Assembly (NCBI RefSeq): GCF_038005985.1
Contig: NZ_JBBOUI010000001.1
Span: 2,376,001 to 2,440,000 of the forward strand
DNA from: Solibacillus sp. FSL R7-0682
GTDB taxonomy: Bacteria; Bacillota; Bacilli; Bacillales_A; Planococcaceae
DNA length: 64,000 nt
Reading direction: 5' to 3'
The notes beneath the pieces are model-generated. The model worked only from the letters and a program-made list of their open reading frames with translations. It had not been told where the DNA came from and did not search any database. Made by a program: the position numbers and the translations under genes. Within the stretch, counting starts at the first letter, position 1. The number at the start of each line of letters is the position of its first letter. Below, piece by piece: positions 45,634-54,146 of the stretch.

Positions 45634-45918
45634 TTATTTTTTATTTTTTAATTCTAAAAGGACAGGTGCTATGTTTAATAAGATCGAAACAATTGTCAAA
45701 AACCATAATGCCCTTTCCATACTAGGTACTACATCCATTAAAGCTGCCCAGTCTTCTGCTTTTACCCACTGTGATGCAAGACTATAATCTGCACAAAGTG
45801 TTAATGCTGTAAATGATAACCCCATGGCCATCGCAAGTTTATAATCTTTTCCTGTTGCATACATATAAAGATTTATAAAAGTTACCACTATAGCAATAAG
45901 ACCAAATATTACCCACAT
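45634..45918 (-). CDS. small membrane protein, unknown function
   Basis: 94 residues from the ATG at 45918 (GGGAGG upstream; an ATG at 45951 precedes the site). Three hydrophobic segments (VIFGLIAIVVTFINLYMYA, AMAMGLSFTALTLCADYSL, ALWFLTIVSILLNIAPVLL). Not recognised. Confidence 0.65.
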   Translation of the reverse strand: MWVIFGLIAIVVTFINLYMYATGKDYKLAMAMGLSFTALTLCADYSLASQWVKAEDWAALMDVVPSMERALWFLTIVSILLNIAPVLLELKNKK

Positions 45919-46109
45919 AATGACACCTCCCTTTTTAAATATAGACACCAATTGGTAGTATATGGTTCCCGAAACCTCGTTTAGTAACCTTTCGTCAAAG
46001 AATGTTCCGGAAAATTCACAGTTCCTCGAGTTTTGAAATATTCTCTAAGTTACATATTGATTTAAATTTACTGAATTGTTATATTAATGTACAAATATGT
46101 AATCAATGA

Positions 46110-46330
46110 TGTGTCCAAGTAAATAAGAATTGTGAACCAGAAAATATAGCCTTGGCTGAGAGCTATATCACCCCTTCTTATTGAAACCTAGCACGGAGAT
46201 GTTAGCTAAAACTAACCGGGTTGTTTCGTTAAAAACGTTTAGAGGACTTAATATTTATTAGGTCGAACTAAGGTGGTACCACGTCTATGAGCATAAAGAC
46301 GTCCTTTTTGGACTCTTTATGCTTTTTTTA
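46110..46330 (+). ncRNA. T-box leader of proS
   Basis: Stem I can form from TAAGAA (46124-46129) and TTCTTA (46175-46180), with a GAACCAG bulge region and CCCC just before the closing strand, giving a proline CCC/CCU specifier. The T-box proper AAGGTGGTACCACG is at 46270-46283. The terminator AGCATAAAGA ... TCTTTATGCT followed by a T-run ends at about 46328. Uncharged tRNA-Pro is expected to stabilise the antiterminator and turn on proS. Confidence 0.9.
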
Positions 46331-46364
46331 TTTACATCATTAAATTTATTAGGAGGAATAGACA

Positions 46365-47801
46365 ATGGCGCAAAAAACAAACGATTTTTCTAAATGGTAT
46401 ATTGATACAATTCAAAAAGCAGATTTAATGGATTACACCCCTGTTCGCGGTTGTATTGCCTTTAAACCTGATGGCTATGAAATATGGGAGCATATTCAAG
46501 CAGAGATGGATAAGCGGTTCAAAGAAACTGGACATCGTAATGCGTATTTTCCAATGCTAATTCCGGAATCCTTCTTCCAAAAGGAAAAAGAGCATATTGA
46601 AGGATTCTCTCCAGAACTGCCTTGGGTAACTGAAGCTGCAGGAGAGAAATTAGAAGAACGTTTAGCACTACGTCCGACTTCTGAAACAATGATCGGACAT
46701 TTATATTCAAACTGGATTAAAAGTTATCGGGATCTTCCAGTTTTAATTAATCAATGGGCAAATGTATTCCGTTGGGAAAAGAAAACTCTTCCATTCATCC
46801 GTACTTCTGAATTTTTATGGCAAGAAGGGCATACCGCGCATGTGGATGAAAAAGATGCACGTAAAGAAACCATGCAAATGCTGACGATTTATAAAGAAGT
46901 GGTCGAAGGATTACTGGCCATTCCAGTATATGATGGACAAAAAACACCATCCGAGCGCTTTGCTGGAGCAGTTGATACATTCTCCATTGAAGCGATGATG
47001 AAAGACGGAAAAGCCGTACAAGCCGGTACCTCGCACTACTTAGGTACAAAGTTTGCAGAAGCATTTGATATTAAATATTTAAATAAAGAAAATACTCATG
47101 AATATGTGCATACAACTTCTTGGGGAACGTCTACACGTTTAATCGGTTCCGTCATTATGGTTCATGGCGATCAACAAGGGCTTGTCTTACCACCAAAAAT
47201 TGCACCAACTCAAGTCGTTTTGATTCCAGTCGGTCCATGGAAAAAAAATCCTGAAATTATAAACGAATTGGATAACATTTATGCAGCCTTAAAAGCGGAA
47301 GGCATTCGCGTTCGCCTTGATGATTCTGATCAATCACCAGGCTATAAATTTAACGAATGGGAATTAAAAGGTGTACCTGTGCGCATTGAACTAGGTCCGC
47401 GTGATTTAGAAAATAAGCAAGTATTAATGAAGGCACGTGATGAAGCGGAGAAAGTTTCTGTCCCTTTACAAGCCATTGTTGAAAGCATTAAACAAGAACT
47501 TGAAACAATGCAAACACGCCTTTTCGAAAAGGCGAAAGCATTTCGTGCTGAAAATTCGCACCAACATATCGAGACAATCGATCAGTTAAAACAACATTTA
47601 TTACAAGCCGAACAAAATGGGACCATTCCTGGGTGGATATTAGCGGGATGGTGTGGCGAGGATGCTTGTGAAGAAAACGTAAAGGAACAAACAAAGTTTA
47701 CAACACGTAACATCCCATTTAATCCACCAACAACAAAGAACACATGCCTGAATTGTGGGAAAGAAGCTAAACATACGGTTTGGTTTGCGCGTGCATACTA
47801 A
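46365..47801 (+). CDS. proS: prolyl-tRNA synthetase, archaeal/eukaryotic-like type
   Basis: 478 residues, the length of the short ProS type without the bacterial editing insertion (bacterial-type enzymes are about 565). Class II motifs: motif 2 FRWEKKTLPFIRTSEFLWQEGHTAH, motif 3 GTSTRLIGSVIMVHGDQQGLVLPPKIAP. The anticodon-binding domain follows, and the C-terminus has a zinc site (CGEDACEEN and CLNCG) ending in the WFARAY tail with terminal tyrosine typical of this type. Bacillus cereus-group and related species carry such a second, T-box-regulated ProRS beside the housekeeping enzyme. Confidence 0.92.
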   Translation: MAQKTNDFSKWYIDTIQKADLMDYTPVRGCIAFKPDGYEIWEHIQAEMDKRFKETGHRNAYFPMLIPESFFQKEKEHIEGFSPELPWVTEAAGEKLEERLALRPTSETMIGHLYSNWIKSYRDLPVLINQWANVFRWEKKTLPFIRTSEFLWQEGHTAHVDEKDARKETMQMLTIYKEVVEGLLAIPVYDGQKTPSERFAGAVDTFSIEAMMKDGKAVQAGTSHYLGTKFAEAFDIKYLNKENTHEYVHTTSWGTSTRLIGSVIMVHGDQQGLVLPPKIAPTQVVLIPVGPWKKNPEIINELDNIYAALKAEGIRVRLDDSDQSPGYKFNEWELKGVPVRIELGPRDLENKQVLMKARDEAEKVSVPLQAIVESIKQELETMQTRLFEKAKAFRAENSHQHIETIDQLKQHLLQAEQNGTIPGWILAGWCGEDACEENVKEQTKFTTRNIPFNPPTTKNTCLNCGKEAKHTVWFARAY

Positions 47802-47851
47802 AATCTGACTCAGGTGTTCCCTTCTTTATTGGATGTAGCATATATAAAATG

Positions 47852-47893
47852 AAGCGATAATGAGTAGCATTTCCTACTTATTATCGCTTTTTT
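47852..47893 (+). terminator. terminator of proS
   Basis: AAGCGATAATGAGTAG and CTACTTATTATCGCTT pair with one G-U, then TTTTTT. Confidence 0.85.
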
Positions 47894-48135
47894 ATTAGTC
47901 TATTACCTACCACATTGTATATCGTGTAGAAGCTTTCCCGAAATTTGGGCGCAACCCTTATACGGGAGATGAACGTCTTCAACTCCCCCTTTTATCCCTC
48001 ATTTTCTTATCACTCACTCCTAAAATAGTAAAAAAATGATTAAATTTAAAATATATCATCATTTTTATCAAATTATTATAGAGTATTATACGGGGAACTC
48101 GTATAATTTATGAGGATAGAAAGGAGGGATTTGAT

Positions 48136-51009
48136 TTGAAAAAAATCATTTCCACTTTATTGGCGCTAGTACTAACCCTTTCATGCTTACCTATTCAAAA
48201 TATACAAGCAGCAATCACATGTGATTCGGAGCAGCTTTGTTTTGATGAGGTATTAGATGGTCAAGGACAAGTTATTGGCGCAAAATTAATAAGCTATGCA
48301 GGAACAAAAAAAGAGATTACCATTCCAAATACTTTTAATGGAATGCCAGTAGTAGAAATTGGAGAAGGTGTCTTTTTAGATAAAAAAATAACTTCCGTTA
48401 AAATGCCTCATACGATTACGACAATTGGATATAAGGCTTTTTACAACAATGATCTAACTGAACTGACGCTCCCAAGTTCACTAAAATCGATTAAAGAACG
48501 GGCATTTGGCTTTAATGATTTAACAAAATTGATGTTGCCTAATGGCCTAGAACATATTGGCGTATCCGCATTTGGCTATAATGAATTAGTAGCTGTGACG
48601 ATTCCTTCATCGGTTAAAAAAATTGAATCGTCTGCATTTAGTAACAATGAAATGATTACCTTTAAATTAATGGGCAATATTTCATCGATCGCATCGAATA
48701 GCTTTGCATCGAACCCAATTCGCTATGTAGATTTTGCGGATTCTGTAACAAATTTTAATGTGAGTGCTTTATCTGGCTTAGACAATTTACCTTATACATC
48801 GACAGGCTATTGGTACACAGATCCAACATTAACAACCGTTTATACGAAAAAAACGGAAAACATACAGCGTATTTATTCGAAAGGGATCGATTATCAATAT
48901 TCGTTTATTTATGATGTGAACGGCGCAACTTCAGGTGTTGCACCGATTCAACGGAACACGGTTTCTGGTTCTGCTCAAGTGGCGGTTTTAATGCCAAGTG
49001 AACCTTTAGTAAAGCCAGATAGGAAGTTTTTAGGCTGGAATACGAAGCGTGATGGAAGCGGTGAAAATTACTATCCAGGTCAGTTTGCGACAATGCCTTT
49101 TAGCTATATCGAGCTTTTTGCTAAATGGGGCACTGCATCTGATATTACCGTGAGTATTAAGGATAAAGACGATCAAATAGTGCAGTATTTCGAGCATAAA
49201 AAACAAACAGTTCTTCCCTCTTCAATCAACCCTACAAAAGAAGGTTTGGTATTTGCAGGACTTTATAAAGATAAACAATTTACCCATAAATGGTCTATCA
49301 CAAAAGATGTTGTAACAGAGGATACAACGCTCTATGCGAAATTTGATTTACCATTCTATTCGGTTACATTCGAGACGGGCTTAGGTGGCACTACCTTCCC
49401 AGCTGTACAAGTTCAGTCAGGCAAAAGTCTCGACGTAAATTATACCCCGAGTCGAAACGGTTATAAATTTGACGGTTGGTATACGGATGAAGCATTGAAA
49501 CAGCGCTTTTATCCGCTCATAACATCGGTTAAACAAGACACAACCCTTTATGCAAAATGGACTGCCATTAAATATTATGAAGTTCATTATGTGACGAATG
49601 GTGGCTTAGAACTTCCAAGCGTACAAGTAGAGGAAGGCAAAAACTTTTACAATAATGCCGTTCCTACAAGAGAAGGTTATAGTTTTGAAGGTTGGTATAC
49701 AGATGAGGCATTAACTGCGAAATATCAAAGTTTTGCGACTCAAATGTACAGCGATCTAACGTTATATGCGAAGTGGCGGGAAATGCAAAAGTTTACTGTT
49801 TCCTTCGAAATGAATGGTGCACCACCAATGGAGAGCATGCAAGTATATGATGAATTTAAAGTGGCAAGCCTCCCTACCCCTGAATGGGAAGGACACCGAT
49901 TTATAGGCTGGTATAAAAACGTACACTTCACCGACCCAGCTCATAATCAATTGTTAACGGGTGATTTAAAGCTATATGCCAAATTTATGCGAAACACGTA
50001 TACAGTAACATTTGTTCATGCAACGAACACGAACAAAGTAACTGTTTTACATGGCGATTTCGTAACAGCACCTACTGCGGAAAGCCGCCCTGGTTATAAG
50101 TTCATTCGCTGGTTGGAAACGACTAACAAGGAATGGGATTTTAATAAGGACGTAGTAAAGAGCAACTTAACCTTTACCGCCATGTATGAACCGATTCCTA
50201 CGTATGACGTTCAATTTATGCGTTTACCTGGAGAGTTACTGACAGCTCAATCAGTAGAGGAAGGCGAACTGGCACAAATGCCTGTACAACCAACGCGCGA
50301 AGGCTATCGTTTTGAAGGTTGGTATTTAGATCCAACCTATACAAAGCGCTGGAACCCAAATACTCCTGTAACAGAGACGTTCCAAGTTTTTGCAAAATGG
50401 ACTGATAATGCGGGAACACAAGCGTATATTAACGGATTCCCAGACGGGACATTCAAACCAAATGCCGCTGTTACACGGGAACAAATGGCCTTAATGCTGG
50501 CGAACATTTTAACGAATTATAATGTGCCAACACATTCGTCAACGCCATTTACGGATATTTCAAATTCGTATGCAAAAGATGCGATTAACTATGTAAATCA
50601 AAACGGCTTAATGACCGGGAAAACAGCAAATGGCTTTGATCCAAAAGGCAATATGACACGTGCCGAAATGGCAACTGTTGTTTCACGCTATGTAGCGAAG
50701 CAATGTATAGAAGAAAACGGAACTGAGCCATGTAGCAACCCTGTTAGCCCTTCTATTTTTAGCGATGTAGCGAATGGATTTTGGGCAAAGGATGCGATTA
50801 TGCATGTTGTTCAAATTGGCACGATGATCGGTTACCCTGAAGGAACGTTCAAGCCAACTAACAATATCTCCCGCGCAGAATCTGTCAAAGTATTAAACGG
50901 CGTATTTAACCGCCCTGCCCTTCCAGCTAATGTAACGCCACGTGAGTTTTCCGACATTGATCGTCATTGGGCGAAAGAGGAAATTGTGAAGGCAGCAACG
51001 AGTTATTAA
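48136..51009 (+). CDS. large surface protein: BspA leucine-rich, InlB-type repeats and SLH domains
   Basis: 957 residues from a TTG start with AAGGAGG upstream. Signal peptide ~1-26 (cut after IQA). Residues ~45-205 are BspA-type leucine-rich repeats (ITSVKMPHTITTIGYKAFYNN, LTELTLPSSLKSIKERAF). About 254-755 holds seven InlB B-repeat/Flg_new units of ~70 residues (GYKFDGWYTDEALKQRFYPL ... DTTLYAKW). The C-terminus (~758-957) is three SLH motifs (YINGFPDGTFKPNAAVTREQ, FTDISNSYAKDAI, FSDVANGFWAKDAI). SLH domains bind pyruvylated cell-wall polymer, so the protein is held on the cell surface and may mediate adhesion. The SLH array is permuted: it starts mid-motif and ends with the first half FSDIDRHWAKEEI. 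Confidence 0.9.
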   Translation: MKKIISTLLALVLTLSCLPIQNIQAAITCDSEQLCFDEVLDGQGQVIGAKLISYAGTKKEITIPNTFNGMPVVEIGEGVFLDKKITSVKMPHTITTIGYKAFYNNDLTELTLPSSLKSIKERAFGFNDLTKLMLPNGLEHIGVSAFGYNELVAVTIPSSVKKIESSAFSNNEMITFKLMGNISSIASNSFASNPIRYVDFADSVTNFNVSALSGLDNLPYTSTGYWYTDPTLTTVYTKKTENIQRIYSKGIDYQYSFIYDVNGATSGVAPIQRNTVSGSAQVAVLMPSEPLVKPDRKFLGWNTKRDGSGENYYPGQFATMPFSYIELFAKWGTASDITVSIKDKDDQIVQYFEHKKQTVLPSSINPTKEGLVFAGLYKDKQFTHKWSITKDVVTEDTTLYAKFDLPFYSVTFETGLGGTTFPAVQVQSGKSLDVNYTPSRNGYKFDGWYTDEALKQRFYPLITSVKQDTTLYAKWTAIKYYEVHYVTNGGLELPSVQVEEGKNFYNNAVPTREGYSFEGWYTDEALTAKYQSFATQMYSDLTLYAKWREMQKFTVSFEMNGAPPMESMQVYDEFKVASLPTPEWEGHRFIGWYKNVHFTDPAHNQLLTGDLKLYAKFMRNTYTVTFVHATNTNKVTVLHGDFVTAPTAESRPGYKFIRWLETTNKEWDFNKDVVKSNLTFTAMYEPIPTYDVQFMRLPGELLTAQSVEEGELAQMPVQPTREGYRFEGWYLDPTYTKRWNPNTPVTETFQVFAKWTDNAGTQAYINGFPDGTFKPNAAVTREQMALMLANILTNYNVPTHSSTPFTDISNSYAKDAINYVNQNGLMTGKTANGFDPKGNMTRAEMATVVSRYVAKQCIEENGTEPCSNPVSPSIFSDVANGFWAKDAIMHVVQIGTMIGYPEGTFKPTNNISRAESVKVLNGVFNRPALPANVTPREFSDIDRHWAKEEIVKAATSY

Positions 51010-51046
51010 TGCTAGGAAAATGATTGCTTTATAGAAATTGATAGAA

Positions 51047-51087
51047 CCTCCCACTCGGTGACAAAAAGCCAAGTGGGAGGTTTTTTT
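51047..51087 (+). terminator. terminator of the surface-protein gene
   Basis: CCTCCCACT (51047-51055) and AGTGGGAGG (51072-51080) followed by seven T residues. Confidence 0.88.
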
Positions 51088-51184
51088 AATACTGGATTGG
51101 AAATAAGTATAGAATAGAAATAAGCCCGCATGAGTTATAATTAACATAGAAATACTTTCATGCCTGATTCATTCACTTTCATGT

Positions 51185-51190
51185 TATAAT
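51185..51190 (+). promoter_or_regulatory. -10 box before the HEAT-repeat gene
   Basis: TATAAT 63 bases before the GTG start; no recognisable -35 at 16-18 bases. Confidence 0.4.
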
Positions 51191-51252
51191 TACGGGTATG
51201 CGTACGAAACGCAGCATTTGCTATGAAGGCAAATGATAAAGGAGATAAAAGA

Positions 51253-51705
51253 GTGAGCAATCATAAACAAGAAACGGTAAACCAGTTACCTGAAAATTTC
51301 AATGAGTTAAAGAAAGCTGTAAACCGTACAGCAGACTGGGAAGAACGTTTACAAGCGGTAAATGAATTAGCAAAATTTAAATCTGATGAAACGATTAAAA
51401 TTTTACAATATGTAGCGAAAGCGGATTTAGTAACAAAAGTGCGCGAAACAGCAGCAAGTCAGTTAAAGAAAATGGGACAAGTCGTACCCGTATCTGAAGC
51501 CCCGAAAGGCGAATTATTCAAAGATCTTCGTAAAATTTTCTTAAGAATTAAGAAAAGCTTACCTGCAGAGCATACGTACGAAGACTTCAAACTTAAAGTA
51601 GAAAAAATGCGTAGTGATATTTATAACACGTACGAAGGTGAAAAAGGCGCAGATTTTGATGCTTGGTTAAAAGATATGTGGGCTAAGGCAAGTACAAAAA
51701 AATAG
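51253..51705 (+). CDS. HEAT-repeat protein
   Basis: 150 residues from a GTG start with AAAGGAG eight bases upstream; an ATG at 51223 has no site. The first half has one or two HEAT-like helical repeats (WEERLQAVNELAKFKSDETIKILQYVAKADLVTKVRETAASQLKK). The C-terminal half is a helical region with FLRIKKSLPAEHTYEDFKLKVEKM. Cytoplasmic. Partner unknown. Confidence 0.75.
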   Translation: MSNHKQETVNQLPENFNELKKAVNRTADWEERLQAVNELAKFKSDETIKILQYVAKADLVTKVRETAASQLKKMGQVVPVSEAPKGELFKDLRKIFLRIKKSLPAEHTYEDFKLKVEKMRSDIYNTYEGEKGADFDAWLKDMWAKASTKK

Positions 51706-51731
51706 GTTTTGAAATATGGAGGGTGCGGTGA

Positions 51732-51938
51732 ATCCGTACCCTTCTTGAATGGCTATGCGAGGCGCTCGAGCGTACTAGAATAGGTGAAATCGTTGTAGAC
51801 AAGCGCGGGGCTACCAGCATGCCGGACGGATTTGCTGCTGGCGATTGCACAGACATCCCCTATAAGCAAATCATCATTTCAATGGGATCAGGCGCTACCG
51901 TAGCACTTGGTACGTTTGACTACCTCATCCGGAATTAA
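51732..51938 (+). pseudogene. ahpF: C-terminal remnant of ahpF
   Basis: 68 codons open from after a TGA at 51729 to TAA at 51936-51938. The text [18 protein letters not shown], then [20 protein letters not shown] and GTFDYLIRN is the AhpF C-terminus: flavin-binding GDCT and the YKQIIISMG motif. It lacks everything before this point. It has no start or ribosome binding site. GC-rich like the carotenoid genes to its right, so it was probably carried in with them. Confidence 0.8.
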
Positions 51939-51991
51939 GCAGTTGAAATGATGCAACGGCGGGATAAACTTTCCGTCTTTCTACACGGCAA

Positions 51992-52037
51992 AACCATCTG
52001 GGACGTAGTTGAATCAACGTTCCAGATGGTTTTTTTA
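51992..52037. terminator. terminator at the left end of the carotenoid island
   Basis: AACCATCTGG (51992-52001) and CCAGATGGTT (52022-52031) with an inner ACGT/ACGT, then TTTTTTT on the plus strand. It fits the original end of ahpF; the minus-strand crtO transcript also reaches it. Confidence 0.8.
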
Positions 52038-52098
52038 TTCCTAGCATCTGTTTATCCCCGGAACCCCAGCTCTGTAAAATGGGGTACACCTTCATGAA

Positions 52099-52605
52099 TC
52101 ATCGGCTTTTTCGTTCCTTGCGCCTTCTCCCTTTACCATAACGGGACGAACCTACAATGGATTCGATTCTTCCTCTATTATAGCGCTGTGTGATGATGAA
52201 CGGTATGTTTGCGAGGAGTGCATAGGCAAGGATGATCCAGCCTGCCCAATCTGGATTCCACAAGAAAAATAGAGGGGCCGGCAACATTAACAGCCAATGG
52301 GTGAGCTCGGCTCTTTTCGTTTCAGCTGCAAAAATCAGTAAATCCTCCTGCTTCGTTCCATGTAGACGGCGCTTATCATAACTTTTCTTCACAATGGAAG
52401 AACCATCTATTAAGTACCTTTTCCATTTCTTCACGAACAATAAACGGTTCCATACCTCCCCATTCTTCTCCCAGGGGGCAATCCGAAGAAATGCTACATC
52501 TTTGAGAAAATAGCGCAAAGGAATGTTGAAACACAGCGCTGAAATTGCAAAATGCAGAACGAGCCATGCCACTGTATTAACAACAAGAAGCCCGATAAGC
52601 ATCAT
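52099..52605 (-). CDS. crtO: glycosyl-4,4'-diaponeurosporenoate acyltransferase
   Basis: 168 residues, near the length of Staphylococcus CrtO (165). Hydrophobic N-terminus, then EVWNRLLFVKKWKRYLIDGS and ETKRAELTHWLLMLP, and FIITQRYNRGRI, all matching the CrtO pattern (the WNKWF.VRKWK, TKRAELIHW and QRYNRPR stretches). Transfers a fatty acyl group to the glucosyl carotenoid, the last step of staphyloxanthin-type synthesis. Follows crtQ by 12 bases. A basic C-terminal tail. Confidence 0.85.
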   Translation of the reverse strand: MMLIGLLVVNTVAWLVLHFAISALCFNIPLRYFLKDVAFLRIAPWEKNGEVWNRLLFVKKWKRYLIDGSSIVKKSYDKRRLHGTKQEDLLIFAAETKRAELTHWLLMLPAPLFFLWNPDWAGWIILAYALLANIPFIITQRYNRGRIESIVGSSRYGKGRRRKERKSR

Positions 52606-52617
52606 ATCCCTCCCCCA

Positions 52618-53736
52618 TTAAACGTTGATTTTCCTGCCTTTCCACATGACCGAATGCAGGACATGCGTTCGGAAGGAAGAATACAAAAATACCGCTGTAA
52701 AGAACAGCACAAAGAAAGGATAGAGGAAGAGGACGATAATTCGGAAATTCCCTGCCCTTCTCGCCAGAAAATACACATGGGCGCCATAGAATAGGTAGAT
52801 GGCGACACTCCACGAGAACGTCACATTGGATTCCGTTAAAAAAGCGAGTATGGGTGCCACGGTTGCCATGAGGGCGCCAAAAATCCATAGTTGAATAAGG
52901 AACATGACAAATCTATGGGTTGATTGGGAGGCTGTCGCCAGATTTTTTGTCCATCCTTCAATTAATTGCTTCCTTCCCTCTTCATACATCCGCATGTTAA
53001 TGATGCCTCTGCCCACATAGTTCGTAACTGCCAGGTCCCTTTCTAAAAAAAGGTCGCTCAGTGCGAAGTCATCCATAATCGATTCTTCCGCAGCCTCATG
53101 CCCTCCTGTTGAAATGTAGCTCTCCTTATCGCAAAGGATGCAAGGTCCAAATGACCCTGCAGTCCTATACCTTTCTTTCCAAACGGTAAATACATTCATT
53201 CCTGTCAGGACAATGATGTTGAATAGGACGGATAAATTTTCGTATGGCTTTACAATGCGGTGATACGGTTGAATGGACAAGATACCCTTGCATTCTTGTT
53301 TGCTGAAGCCGGCAAGCATCTTCACGAGGCTTTTCTCATCTTCAAGCTGTACATCCGCATCTAAGAAAAGAAGCCATTCCCCTTCAGCAAATCGTCCCCC
53401 ATAGGCGCAGGCATTCGCTTTACCAGGCTTCATCCGGCCTACCTGTTTACTTTTTACCACCTTCGCCCCGTATGATAAGGCCACTTCAGACGTCTGGTCC
53501 GAGGAGCCATCATCGACTACGATTACTTCAAAACCCGTCCAGCTTTGCATTTGCAGCGATTGTAACAATGGTGGCAAACGAAGCGCTTCATTTCTGGCCG
53601 GTATAATAATCGACAGGAGCGGAAATGATTGATTCTCCTCTTGCACCGGCAGCTTTATGGTGGACCAGAACATGAGCAGGCCGCCTAATAAGCCGCTTAA
53701 GGACAGGATTTGTACGATACTATATAAAATTTCCAT
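52618..53736 (-). CDS. crtQ: 4,4'-diaponeurosporenoate glycosyltransferase
   Basis: 372 residues from the ATG at 53736 (AGAAGGA upstream; earlier in-frame codons lie within the aldehyde dehydrogenase remnant). N-terminal membrane helix, family 2 glycosyltransferase: LLSIIIPARNEALRLPPLL, VIVVDDGSSDQT, KPGKANACAYGG and WLLFLDADV (D-x-D), then FLERDLAVTNYVGRG and two or three C-terminal helices. It fits Staphylococcus CrtQ (375). Adds glucose to the carotenoid carboxylate. In operon with crtP, the aldehyde dehydrogenase remnant and crtO. Confidence 0.87.
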   Translation of the reverse strand: MEILYSIVQILSLSGLLGGLLMFWSTIKLPVQEENQSFPLLSIIIPARNEALRLPPLLQSLQMQSWTGFEVIVVDDGSSDQTSEVALSYGAKVVKSKQVGRMKPGKANACAYGGRFAEGEWLLFLDADVQLEDEKSLVKMLAGFSKQECKGILSIQPYHRIVKPYENLSVLFNIIVLTGMNVFTVWKERYRTAGSFGPCILCDKESYISTGGHEAAEESIMDDFALSDLFLERDLAVTNYVGRGIINMRMYEEGRKQLIEGWTKNLATASQSTHRFVMFLIQLWIFGALMATVAPILAFLTESNVTFSWSVAIYLFYGAHVYFLARRAGNFRIIVLFLYPFFVLFFTAVFLYSSFRTHVLHSVMWKGRKINV

Positions 53737-53753
53737 GAGCACCATTCCTTCTG

Positions 53754-54146
53754 TTAAAATAGCCACTTCCGCAGCCTCTTCACCCATACAAACACCCGTT
53801 TTGAATATGGCGGGTATTTTTCACGCAGGTATTTATTGGTGAATGCCCGATAGTCCGTTTGCAGATGGCTGCAGGAGGCGAACCCTGAGTCCCCATGATA
53901 GGCACCGAAGCCGCTTCAACCAATCCCGCCGAACGAAACCCGACTGCTCCCTGCATGGTGGATCACCTTATTAACAATGACCACTCCCCTCACGCATTGT
54001 CGAAGCAACTCGTTTTGCTCCCCTTTTTCCGTGAATAGATAGGTTGTCAACGAATCTTTCTGGATCAGCCCTGAAGCGAGCAGCCATTCCAAGATCGGGT
54101 AAGGGACAATTGTCCTCTCTGTCAGGGGGATGATTTTATTATCCAT
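53754..54146 (-). pseudogene. aldehyde dehydrogenase remnant (carotenoid aldH), deleted and with a nonsense codon
   Basis: Only the C-terminal part of an aldehyde dehydrogenase survives: TYLFTEKGEQNELLRQCVRG, VVIVNKVIHHAGSSRVSFGGIG, then TGA where the family has a glycine codon, then in the same frame SGFGAYHGDSGF and on to KYPPYSK and TAA at 53754. The catalytic cysteine region is gone and the N-terminus (MDNKIIPLTERTIV) is joined to it abruptly. Its ATG overlaps the crtP stop. It lies where carotenoid clusters of related bacteria carry the enzyme that oxidises 4,4'-diaponeurosporen-4-al to the acid. Confidence 0.8.

Noticed and set aside
52376-52888. Additional frames within crtO and crtQ
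   Set aside because: They overlap the recognised crt proteins in other frames and have no independent support.
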